Positions 17,309 to 25,062 of a DNA stretch of 64,000 bases are shown in pieces. The position numbers were made by a program, and so were the translations under genes. Below the pieces are notes generated by a model. That model was given only the letters and a program-made list of their open reading frames with translations, made no database searches and was not told where the DNA came from. Position 1 is the first letter of the stretch. Each line of letters starts with the position of its first letter. Source of the stretch: Kibdelosporangium philippinense (GTDB lineage: Bacteria; Actinomycetota; Actinomycetes; Mycobacteriales; Pseudonocardiaceae); the NCBI RefSeq assembly GCF_021390435.2, contig NZ_JAJVCN010000001.1:3224001-3288000 (forward strand), given 5' to 3'.

Positions 17309-18602
17309 CGTTGAAGCATTGTGCTCCCGGCTGATCCGCCTGGACACCACCAACTACGGTGGCGGGCAATCAGCCGGCGAACGCGACGCCGCCGAACTCG
17401 TCGCGACCGTCCTGGCCGCCGCAGGCATCGAATCGAAAATCCTCGAACGCGACGCCCGCCGCAGCAACGTCATCGCCCGCGTCACCGGCACCGACTCCAC
17501 ACTGCCCGCGCTGCTGGTACAGGGACACCTCGACGTCGTCCCCGCCGACCCCGCGCAATGGTCACGCGATCCCTTCTCCGGAGAGATCACCGACGGATAC
17601 GTCTGGGGCCGCGGCGCCACCGACATGAAAGACTTCATCGCCATGGTCCTGACCGTGCTGTCCACCTGGGCACACGAAGACCGCAGACCACGCCGCGACA
17701 TCGTCCTCGCCTTCGTCGCCGACGAAGAAGACACCGGCGCATACGGCGCCGAATGGCTAGTAAAGGAACACCCCACACTGTTCGACGGCTGCGGCGCCAC
17801 CATCAGCGAATCCGGCGGCTACTCCTACCACGTCACCCACGCCTCCGGCGCACCCATACGCCTATACCCAATCGGCACCGCCGAACGCGGCACCAGCCAC
17901 TTGCGACTCACCGCCACCGGACGCGCCGGACACGGCTCCCGCCGCAACGACGACAACGCCGTCGTCAAACTCATCAGCGCCCTCGACCGCATCGCCCACC
18001 ACGAATGGCCCATCCGCCTCACACCCACCGTGACCGCGTTCCTGCAACGCACCGGCGCCGCACTGGGCATCGACGTCGACCTGTCCGATGTGGACGCCAC
18101 CGTCCAACGCCTCGGCAAAGCCGCACCACTGGTGGAAAACACCGTCCGCAACAGCACCCGCCCGACCGTGCTCAAAGCCGGATACAAGGTCAACGTCATC
18201 CCATCCACCGCAGAGGCCGAAGTGGACACCCGCACCCTGCCCGGCACCGAACAGGAACTGCTGACCACCATCGACTCCCTGCTCGGACCGGGCGTCACCC
18301 GCGAATTCGTCTACCGCAACCCCGCCATCCAGGCACCCGTCGACTCACCCTGGTTCGACGCCATGGCCGCCGCCATCCGCACCCAAGACCCCGACGCCGT
18401 CGTCGTGCCCTACTGCATGGGCGGCGGAACCGACGCCAAAGCCTTCGCCCGCCTAGGAATCCCCGGCTACGGCTTCGCACCCCTATCACTGCCGGAAGGC
18501 TTCGACTACCGCGCCATGGCCCACGGCGTCGACGAACGCGTCCCCATCGACGGCCTACGCTTCGGCACCCGCGTGCTCGACCACTTCCTGTCAACCGTCT
18601 AA
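17301..18602 (+). CDS. M20 family metallopeptidase/deacylase
   Basis: 433 residues. The dizinc M20 motifs are complete: QGHLDVVPAD (His and catalytic Asp near residues 75-77), GRGATDMKD (Asp near 110), DEEDTGAYG (catalytic Glu pair near 145), ISESGG region, and MGGGTDAKAF near the end for the last ligand environment. It should hydrolyse peptide or N-acyl bonds in the cytosol. It overlaps dppA by 8 bp, so it probably acts on the same peptide pool. The substrate is not determinable from sequence. Confidence 0.9.
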   Translation: MDDVEALCSRLIRLDTTNYGGGQSAGERDAAELVATVLAAAGIESKILERDARRSNVIARVTGTDSTLPALLVQGHLDVVPADPAQWSRDPFSGEITDGYVWGRGATDMKDFIAMVLTVLSTWAHEDRRPRRDIVLAFVADEEDTGAYGAEWLVKEHPTLFDGCGATISESGGYSYHVTHASGAPIRLYPIGTAERGTSHLRLTATGRAGHGSRRNDDNAVVKLISALDRIAHHEWPIRLTPTVTAFLQRTGAALGIDVDLSDVDATVQRLGKAAPLVENTVRNSTRPTVLKAGYKVNVIPSTAEAEVDTRTLPGTEQELLTTIDSLLGPGVTREFVYRNPAIQAPVDSPWFDAMAAAIRTQDPDAVVVPYCMGGGTDAKAFARLGIPGYGFAPLSLPEGFDYRAMAHGVDERVPIDGLRFGTRVLDHFLSTV

Positions 18603-18681
18603 GCCAGCTCAGGCACGGTCACACAACAACGGTCAATAATCGGCTTGAGTCTCCAGTCGCTGGAAGGTTGAGGCTGATCAC

Positions 18682-19575
18682 GTGACCGAGTTGTTCAGCA
18701 TCGGGCAGCTCGCCCGAACCACCGGCCTGCCGGTGCGCACCGTACGGTTCTGGTCCGACCTCGGCCTCGTCCCACCCGCGGGACGCACCTCCGGCAACTA
18801 CCGGATGTACGACGCCGAGGCCGCCGCCAGACTCGACCTGGTCCGCACCCTGCGCGAACTGGGCATCGACCTCGACACCGTCGAACGAGTCCTGCGCGAC
18901 CAGGTCACCCTCGCGGACGTCGCCAAAGCACACGTCCGCGCGCTGGACACGGAAATCCGCACCCTGCGGCTCCGCCGCGCGGTACTGAACTCGGTCGCCA
19001 GCAGAGGCAGTACGACTGAGGAGATGAAACTGATGCACGAACTGGCCAAGCTGTCCGCGCAGGAGCGGCAGCGAATCATCGACACATTCGTCGATGAAGC
19101 CTTCGCGGGCGTCGACAACCGGCCAGAAGGCACACGCATCGCCGACGGCATGCGCACCATGCCAACCGAACTGCCCGACGACCCCACACCCGAACAGGTC
19201 GACGCCTGGATCGAACTCGCCGAACTCGTCGCCGACCCGTCCTTCAAACAACGCGTCCGCGAAATGGCCGTCGCGGGCGCGTCCGACCAACAACCGCCAG
19301 CACATGGCGACCCACAGAAAGTGTTCGAACACGCGGCACCAGCACTGGCCGCGGGCATCGACCCGACGTCAGCCGAAGGCCAGGACATCCTGCACCGGAT
19401 CATCCCCGCCGACATGTCCACCACTGAACGCCGCGAACTCGCCGACACGCTCGCCACGTTCAGCGACCGCCGCGTCGAGCGGTACTGGACCCTGCTCGGC
19501 AAGATCAACGGATGGAGCGAACGACCCGCGTCCGTCCCAGTGTTCGAATGGTTCATCGACGCCCTGCGCACATAG
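18682..19575 (+). CDS. MerR family transcriptional regulator
   Basis: 297 residues from GTG 18682. The N-terminal MerR DNA-binding domain reads FSIGQLARTTGLPVRTVRFW with YRMYDAEAAARLDLVRTLRELG, followed by a dimerisation helix. The C-terminal 170 residues are helical, without metal-binding cysteines, so metal sensing is unlikely. It sits directly before the LinD-like/SCO1 pair on the same strand (61-bp gap) and is a plausible regulator of it. The effector is unknown. Confidence 0.9.
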   Translation: MTELFSIGQLARTTGLPVRTVRFWSDLGLVPPAGRTSGNYRMYDAEAAARLDLVRTLRELGIDLDTVERVLRDQVTLADVAKAHVRALDTEIRTLRLRRAVLNSVASRGSTTEEMKLMHELAKLSAQERQRIIDTFVDEAFAGVDNRPEGTRIADGMRTMPTELPDDPTPEQVDAWIELAELVADPSFKQRVREMAVAGASDQQPPAHGDPQKVFEHAAPALAAGIDPTSAEGQDILHRIIPADMSTTERRELADTLATFSDRRVERYWTLLGKINGWSERPASVPVFEWFIDALRT

Positions 19576-19636
19576 ATAGCTGCTGGGGGCATAATTTCGC
19601 CAGCGACACGGTGGCCATGCGCTCCATGATGGACGC

Positions 19637-21103
19637 ATGGCCACCCTCACGGCACAGCAACTCGGGCACCTGCGCCACTTCGACAACCTTTCCCGCCAGC
19701 AACCCAACGACTGGTCGCTGATGCAAGGAAAAGGCACCGGGCAAGAAGACTTCGGCAGCTACCGCTTCCAGCTGGCCTACATGGCCTACGCACTCGCCCT
19801 CACCCACCGCCACCACCTGCCAGCCGCACCAGGCCTCTTCCAACCCACGATCGTGCGCCTGATCGACAAAATCCTCCTGCCGGAAACCTGGCTCTACTGG
19901 CGCGACCTCTCCCGCGGCGGCGCCGTCGCCAACGCCTGGCTCGGCACACTGCCCGAAGAATGGAACCCCGTCGTCCGCGACAACATCATGTACAGCGCCT
20001 ACGTCCAATCCATGGCACTGCTACACGACTACATGTTCGCCAGCGACCGCTACGCCCAACCCGAATCCCTCACCTTCCACCACTGGTCCTACTTCTGGGG
20101 CGGCGAGGAAAAACGATTCGCATACGACAGAGACACCCTCAACGACCACATCTACTGGCAAATGGTCGAAAACGGCTACCTCGGCGTCGCCTGCGAACCC
20201 AACTGCGTCTTCCAGATCTGCAACCAACCCGCCATCCTCGGCTTCCGCCTGCACGACCTGATCACCGGCACAACCAGAGCAGACGAAGTCGTCGCGGGCT
20301 ACGAACAAGCATGGGCCGACTTCGGCCGACTCGACACCAACGGCCACTACAACATGATGATCTCGCAAGACACCCGCGCCGTGCGAGCCAACGAAGCACC
20401 CTCACCCTGGGTCGACGCCTGGTGCGGAGCACTGATGAACATGTGGAACCACGACTTCGTGCACGACAACTACCCCAGGCAAAGCAAAGCCTTCTACCGC
20501 CACAAACCAGACGGAACAGTGTCCGTCGACCCCGCACCCGCACGCTACGTGCAAGGAAACCGAGTCATCAGCGACACCTGCAACTTCGGCTGGACCGCCG
20601 TCTGGGCCGCGGAAATGGGCGACACACCCAACCTGACCGGCATGCTCAAACACGCCGACACGTACATGAACCCCACCTGGCGCGACAGCGGCCTCTACTA
20701 CCCCCGCAACGACACCCCAACCGACACCGACGGCAACCTCACCGAGATCGAACCGATGACCGGCAACGTCCTACTGGCCTACGCCAGACTCAACGTGCCC
20801 GACGGACTGTGGGGTCTCTACAACACCCCCTGGCCACCCAGCCACTTCACCCAACCCGCCCTCGTCTCGGTCTCCCGAGACGTCGACGTGAGCCAGGCCG
20901 AAGTCATCGACGGCACACTGATCACCCGGCTACGCCGTGACGAAACCCTGCCCGGCGACGGCATCGTGCACGTCGGCCGCGTCCCCGGCCACTGGCAACT
21001 GCGTATCGACGGCCAACCCGCCAACATCCGACGCGTCGACGATCACCTTGTACTGCAAGCAAAACCGCAGTGGCAAACGTACACAGTGGAGCCACGGCCA
21101 TGA
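19637..21103 (+). CDS. Linalool dehydratase/isomerase-like protein
   Basis: 488 residues. The segment GVACEPNCVFQICNQPAILGF (Cys near residues 186, 190 and 195), together with HFDNLSRQQPNDWSLMQG and HHWSYFWGGEE, matches the linalool dehydratase/isomerase (Ldi) domain family, an (alpha/alpha)6 barrel. In Castellaniella LinD two catalytic cysteines are 9 residues apart (Cys171/Cys180); here Cys186 and Cys195 keep that spacing. There is no obvious signal peptide, unlike LinD. A C-terminal extension of about 70 residues (QAEVIDGTLITRLRRDE) reads as a beta-rich appendage. The substrate is unknown; most Ldi homologues are uncharacterised. It is coupled by ATGA to a SCO1-like gene. Confidence 0.8.
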   Translation: MATLTAQQLGHLRHFDNLSRQQPNDWSLMQGKGTGQEDFGSYRFQLAYMAYALALTHRHHLPAAPGLFQPTIVRLIDKILLPETWLYWRDLSRGGAVANAWLGTLPEEWNPVVRDNIMYSAYVQSMALLHDYMFASDRYAQPESLTFHHWSYFWGGEEKRFAYDRDTLNDHIYWQMVENGYLGVACEPNCVFQICNQPAILGFRLHDLITGTTRADEVVAGYEQAWADFGRLDTNGHYNMMISQDTRAVRANEAPSPWVDAWCGALMNMWNHDFVHDNYPRQSKAFYRHKPDGTVSVDPAPARYVQGNRVISDTCNFGWTAVWAAEMGDTPNLTGMLKHADTYMNPTWRDSGLYYPRNDTPTDTDGNLTEIEPMTGNVLLAYARLNVPDGLWGLYNTPWPPSHFTQPALVSVSRDVDVSQAEVIDGTLITRLRRDETLPGDGIVHVGRVPGHWQLRIDGQPANIRRVDDHLVLQAKPQWQTYTVEPRP

Positions 21104-21573
21104 CCATCACCGCCACCTTCACCCTCACCGATCATGACGGCAACCCGGTAACCGCAGAGACCTACCACGGCTCGTGGGTCGTGGTGTTCTTCGGCTTCAC
21201 CCACTGCCGCATGGTGTGCCCGCGCGCCCTGACCCGCCTGTCGACCGTCCTGGACGCCGTCGACAACCCGATCACCGCGCTCTACATCACCGTCGACCCC
21301 GACCGCGACCACCCAGTGCGAATGCGCTCGTTCCTCAAGGACTATCCACACTTCACCGGCCTGACCGGCAGCACCGAGGACATCGACACAGCGAAGAAGG
21401 CATTCCGCGTGTTCGCCCGCCGCAAAGACGATCCGCAAGATCCCGACGGATACGCCGTCCCACACACCGCGATCACCTACCTGCTCAACCCAGCCGGACA
21501 GTACGCGGCCCACTTCCTCGACTCACACCCCACCGACGACCTCATCACCCAAATCCGCGCGCTGACCGGCTAA
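21100..21573 (+). CDS. SCO1/SenC family protein
   Basis: 157 residues with a thioredoxin-like fold. The metal/redox site CRMVC lies in FGFTHCRMVCPRAL (near residues 36-40), and the distal ligand His is in YAVPHTAITYLL (near 121). YITVDPDRD is another family hallmark. No signal peptide or membrane anchor is visible, which is unusual for SCO1 copper chaperones of cytochrome oxidase. The 4-bp overlap with the LinD-like gene implies a joint function rather than respiratory assembly. Confidence 0.88.
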   Translation: MTITATFTLTDHDGNPVTAETYHGSWVVVFFGFTHCRMVCPRALTRLSTVLDAVDNPITALYITVDPDRDHPVRMRSFLKDYPHFTGLTGSTEDIDTAKKAFRVFARRKDDPQDPDGYAVPHTAITYLLNPAGQYAAHFLDSHPTDDLITQIRALTG

Positions 21574-21639
21574 CTCACCAAGCCCTAGAGTGAAGTTATG
21601 ACCGGCGGGCCAGGCGGTTTGTGACAACCTCGGCGGTGT

Positions 21640-22980
21640 TCACTGTGGACTGGGGACGCGGGACACCAGCGACGCCGCCACCGCCGCCAGACCTCCAGCG
21701 ATCGCGATCACCAGGTACACCTCGGCATAACCGACCCGCACCACAGCGATCAACATCGCGATCCCCACCACCGCACCGATCTGCCGGGCAGCCGACGTGA
21801 TACCCGTGCCCGTCGCCATGCGGTTGGCAGGCAACTGCGACACCGCCGCACTGGTGAACGACGGAATCGACAACCCAACGCCGAGACCCGTCATCAGCAT
21901 GCCCGGCAAAAACCCCGTCAGATAAGAAGAATCCCCATGCAGCGACAACCACAACGCGCCCGCGCCGAACACCAGACCACCGGGCACCGCGATCGCCCGT
22001 GAACCAAAGCGATCCACCAACCTGCCCGCGAACGGCGCCGTTAGCGCCGCCACCACAGGCCCCGGCGTGACAGCAAGGCCCGCGTCAGCCTCCGAATAGT
22101 GCCAGACACCCGTCAAAAACAAGATATTGCACAGCAAAACCGCATAGAAACCGACATTGAACACGAACGCACCCGCATTCGCCGCCGAAAAACCCTTGCT
22201 ACGGAACAAAGACAGCTCGAACACCGGCGACTCGTGCCGCTTGGACCGCACCACGAACCAGACCATCAACCCCACGGCGGCCGCGAAGCCAGCCACCACC
22301 CGCACCGAACCCCACCCCCAATCCTCGCCCTTGACCAGCGACAACGCCAGGAAGCCGATCGACAAGGCCAACAACCCCGCACCCACCATGTCCGGCCAGC
22401 GCGCCTCGACGTCCTTTGAGGATTCGCGCAACAAACGCACCGCGGGCACGAACACCAGCGCGAACACGATCAAGTTCACGAAGAACACCCACCGCCACCC
22501 CTGCCACGACACCAGCACGCCACCCAACGACGGACCCGCCGCCGCGGCGATCGCCCCGGTCATGGTCGACAACGCCACCGCCGTACCCCGCCGCTCGGGC
22601 GGAAACTCCGGCAACACCAAACTCAAGGAGATCGGCACCAGCGCCGCGGCCCCAACCGCCTGCACAACCCGGGCCGCGATCAGGACTTCGACACTCGGAG
22701 CCGCTCCACACAGGACAGACGCGGCGACGAACACGACCAACCCGGTCAGGAACGTCCGCTTGCGCCCCAACCGATCGGCCAAGCGCCCTGCGGGCACGAG
22801 CATCGCGGCGAAGACGACGTTGTAGGCGTTGAGCACCCACGACAGGTCGCTGAGCGGGACGTTCGCGAACGACGCCCGCATGTCCGGGAACGCCACGTTC
22901 ACGATCGTCACGTCCAGCAACGCCATGAACACCGCGACCGAGGTGACGATCAGGACTTTCCACTGCCGGGCGAGTTGCAT
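21640..22980 (-). CDS. MFS transporter (multidrug-efflux type)
   Basis: 446 residues, polytopic. Motif C/D features of drug:proton antiporters are seen early: VFMALLDVTIVNVAFPDM, NAYNVVFAAMLVPAGRLADRLGRKR (motif A) and GAIAAAAGPSLGGVLV (motif C). It probably exports toxic small molecules. The ATG overlaps one arm of a long inverted repeat shared with the divergent HxlR gene, so repression by HxlR is likely. The 3' end is convergent with the SCO1 gene, 66 bp away. Confidence 0.93.
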   Translation of the reverse strand: MQLARQWKVLIVTSVAVFMALLDVTIVNVAFPDMRASFANVPLSDLSWVLNAYNVVFAAMLVPAGRLADRLGRKRTFLTGLVVFVAASVLCGAAPSVEVLIAARVVQAVGAAALVPISLSLVLPEFPPERRGTAVALSTMTGAIAAAAGPSLGGVLVSWQGWRWVFFVNLIVFALVFVPAVRLLRESSKDVEARWPDMVGAGLLALSIGFLALSLVKGEDWGWGSVRVVAGFAAAVGLMVWFVVRSKRHESPVFELSLFRSKGFSAANAGAFVFNVGFYAVLLCNILFLTGVWHYSEADAGLAVTPGPVVAALTAPFAGRLVDRFGSRAIAVPGGLVFGAGALWLSLHGDSSYLTGFLPGMLMTGLGVGLSIPSFTSAAVSQLPANRMATGTGITSAARQIGAVVGIAMLIAVVRVGYAEVYLVIAIAGGLAAVAASLVSRVPSPQ

Positions 22981-23017
22981 GATGAAACCCTAAGCCGAGC
23001 GGATTTCATCATGCAAC
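22974..23017. promoter_or_regulatory. 14-bp perfect inverted repeat, candidate HxlR operator
   Basis: GTTGCATGATGAAA (22974-22987) and its exact complement TTTCATCATGCAAC (23004-23017) with a 16-bp spacer. It covers the MFS start codon and ends 21 bp before the HxlR start, so binding would block both genes. Confidence 0.72.
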
Positions 23018-23038
23018 CCTGTTGGTAGAGTTGGTCAC

Positions 23039-23479
23039 ATGCTGGGGAAGATGTACGACAACCAGGTCTGCTCGATCGCCAGGACGCTCGAGGTCGTCGG
23101 CGAGCGATGGAGTTTGCTGATCGTGCGTGACGCACTGCAGGGCAAACGCCGGTTCGACGAGTTCCAGCAAAGCCTCGGCGTCGCCCGCAACATCCTGTCC
23201 GACCGCCTGAACAAACTGGTCGCCGACGGCATCCTCGACCGGGTCGAGTACCAGCAACACCCAGCCCGCTACGAATACGTTCTCACCGAACGCGGCCGAG
23301 ACCTCCGCCCAGTCCTGATCACCATGCTCAACTGGGGCGACCACCACGCACCCGACCCCGACGGCCCACCTCGCGTCGTCGAGCACGCAACCTGCGGAAA
23401 CCCCACCACCTACGAGCCCGTCTGCCAGAACTGCGGAATCATCCACCGCGACGAGGTCAGGGTCCTCCCCCGCTCGTGA
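23039..23479 (+). CDS. HxlR family transcriptional regulator
   Basis: 146 residues. The winged-helix domain (about residues 10-100) has the HxlR hallmarks SIARTLEVVGERWSLLIVRDA, RRFDEFQQSLGVARNILSDRL and YEYVLTERG. A C-terminal tail with CGNP and CQNCG cysteines follows. This tail is common in actinobacterial HxlR proteins and may bind zinc or sense redox state. It is divergent from the MFS exporter and shares an operator-like palindrome with it. Confidence 0.92.
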   Translation: MLGKMYDNQVCSIARTLEVVGERWSLLIVRDALQGKRRFDEFQQSLGVARNILSDRLNKLVADGILDRVEYQQHPARYEYVLTERGRDLRPVLITMLNWGDHHAPDPDGPPRVVEHATCGNPTTYEPVCQNCGIIHRDEVRVLPRS

Positions 23480-23492
23480 GCTGTTGGGTGTA

Positions 23493-23528
23493 TTTCGTTA
23501 CGATGAAAGCCACATAGCCTGTAGTACT
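23493..23528 (+). repeat. Two-box element, copy A
   Basis: TTTCGTTA, 14 bp, then TAGCCTGTAGTACT. It is the most divergent of four copies (others at 24990, 26612 and 50008). It sits in the convergent gap between the HxlR and MerR genes and abuts the MerR stop codon. Confidence 0.5.
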
Positions 23529-24328
23529 CACAGCAGTCGCACAGCGAGCTCGTAGACGACATCCTCGGCGTCCACTGTGGCCGGATCGGCCAGGAAAGTC
23601 TGCCGCGGCCGCCAGTCAGACTGTTCCTTGTGCGCCTCAAGCCACCGATACAGCGACTCAAATCCCAGTGCGGTCGCCATATCGGCCTTGGACACACAGA
23701 TGTACGCCTCCCGGCCCGCGTCCTCCGTGCGCCGGGTCATGTCAGGCACATCGACCTGGTCCCGCGTGACAGGGCAGCAGAATTCGACCAAACCGTCGGT
23801 GTCGTTGCTGATTTCCCCGTGATAGCGCAGAAATGGACGACCAGCCACGCCCTCTGGCCGGGCCACCGTTGGACCAGCGAACAGCGCGAACAACGGCGCC
23901 GCGAACGCACTGATCTGGTCGGCGGTGAGGTGTTCGCTCGTGGTCAGCAGCGCACGAGCCGGGATGTCACGGACAGATACGTCGAACATGGGGGTTTCCT
24001 TGCCAGTCAAGTGGTTCACGAGGAAATCGACCAGTTCCCGTCTCGCCCGCCAGCCCCGTTCCTGCTCTTCCCAGTACGCGCCGAGCTCGCTGGCCAGCGC
24101 TTCGGCCGGTAGATCGAGGACCGTCCTGATCCGGGCCAGTGGCATGTCGAGTTGCCGCAACTGGGCGACCTGCCGTGCTCGGTCGAGCTGATCCTCGGAG
24201 TACCAGCGGTAGCCGGTATCCGGGTCCACTCGCGCCGGTGGCAGCAGGTTCAGCTCGTCATACAGCCGCAAGGCTTTGGGTGACAGGCGCGCCAAACGTG
24301 CGAACGCGCCGATCGTCAGCAGGTCCAT
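23528..24328 (-). CDS. MerR family regulator with GyrI-like effector-binding domain
   Basis: About 266 residues from ATG 24328, which has GAGGAG about 7 nt upstream. The MerR domain is LLTIGAFARLARLSPKALRLYDELNLLPPARVD with YRWYSEDQLDRARQV, followed by a coiled-coil helix to about residue 105. The C-terminal half (FDVSVRDIPARALLTTSEHLT onward) resembles the BmrR/GyrI ligand-binding barrel. It probably activates an exporter in response to lipophilic compounds, but no obvious target adjoins it. It is convergent with hxlR. Confidence 0.88.
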   Translation of the reverse strand: MDLLTIGAFARLARLSPKALRLYDELNLLPPARVDPDTGYRWYSEDQLDRARQVAQLRQLDMPLARIRTVLDLPAEALASELGAYWEEQERGWRARRELVDFLVNHLTGKETPMFDVSVRDIPARALLTTSEHLTADQISAFAAPLFALFAGPTVARPEGVAGRPFLRYHGEISNDTDGLVEFCCPVTRDQVDVPDMTRRTEDAGREAYICVSKADMATALGFESLYRWLEAHKEQSDWRPRQTFLADPATVDAEDVVYELAVRLL

Positions 24329-24383
24329 GGTCGTCTCCTCGTGTCGGACGCTGCCCACTCTGCGGCCGTCCCCAAGGGCAAGG

Positions 24384-24960
24384 TCAAGTCCACGGCGCTA
24401 TCCGCAGCTCGGGCCACTCGCGCTGCCAGCGAGCCGTCTTGGCTTCGTACACGCTCCGAGGGGCGAGCACCCGATTGGGCCGCAGCACGAGGTCGAACAT
24501 GTCCGCCAGGCCGTAGGGCGCGCAGACCCGCCACTCCCCTCCCCCATCGATGGCGGACACCCACACAGCAGGCAACTGCGGCAAAGGTGCCAATGGCGTC
24601 CTCAGTGGAGTTGTACGGCGGGCACGGGACGCCGAACTTCTTCTCGTACCACAGGTGTACCCGGGCTTCGTTGCGGATCTCGACCGGCGCGTCCCCGAAC
24701 TCAGCCGACCTGATCACCGCGTCTTCCGCCTCCCACGACAGATCCGAGTCGTCGAAGTACATCAGGTCGTAGTCCCTGATGCCGTGTGTCGGCGGCCGTC
24801 CGGTCCGCACGTTCCACACCGTCTGGAACACGCACCCGGCTGCCAGATACCAGCCAGGCAACGCCAGTTCCGCAGCGCGATCGAGCACCTCGAGCAGAAC
24901 CTTGTTGCACGACAGGACATCCCGAAGGTCTGCCGCGTTCACCGACTTCTTGGGATCCAT
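24384..24960 (-). pseudogene. Nucleotidyltransferase family protein gene (PF06042-like), frameshifted
   Basis: From ATG 24960 the first 145 codons encode a nucleotidyltransferase-like protein (YLAAGCVFQTVWN, then IRDYDLMYFDDSDLS with the metal-binding DYDLxYFD pattern). After TFAAVACCVGVR the sense switches frame to GGEWRVCAPYGLADMFDLVL and ends PELRIAPWT at 24384, a normal C-terminus for the family. The shift corresponds to one extra base in the GGGGG/GGGG run (plus-strand C-run near 24537-24548). Read literally, the first frame runs on to 24316 as arginine-rich sequence into the MerR gene. A sequencing indel is possible. Confidence 0.78.
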
Positions 24961-24989
24961 CGGTCTTTCCCTGTGCGGTTTTGGCTCTA

Positions 24990-25023
24990 TTTCGTCAAGA
25001 TGTAATTCACAGTGTTCGTAGTA
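24990..25023 (+). repeat. Two-box element, copy B (possible promoter)
   Basis: TTTCGTCA, 14 bp, then GTGTTCGTAGTA, ending 39 bp before the GH20 start codon and 29 bp upstream of the divergent nucleotidyltransferase start. The position would suit a promoter. Confidence 0.55.
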
Positions 25024-25043
25024 TCAAGTGAAGTGTATGCACT

Positions 25044-25058
25044 CGGTTGCTACAACCG
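25044..25058. promoter_or_regulatory. Short palindrome before the GH20 gene
   Basis: CGGTTG-cta-CAACCG, ending 4 bp before the ATG. A small operator or 5'UTR hairpin over the ribosome-binding site is possible; no clear Shine-Dalgarno sequence is visible here. Confidence 0.35.
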
Positions 25059-25062
25059 GACC

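Noticed and set aside
17321..18685. A 454-codon frame overlapping the M20 hydrolase in another frame
   Set aside because: It is almost entirely Arg/His/Pro/Thr, the usual +1 shadow of a GC-rich gene. The M20 frame has all metal-binding motifs.
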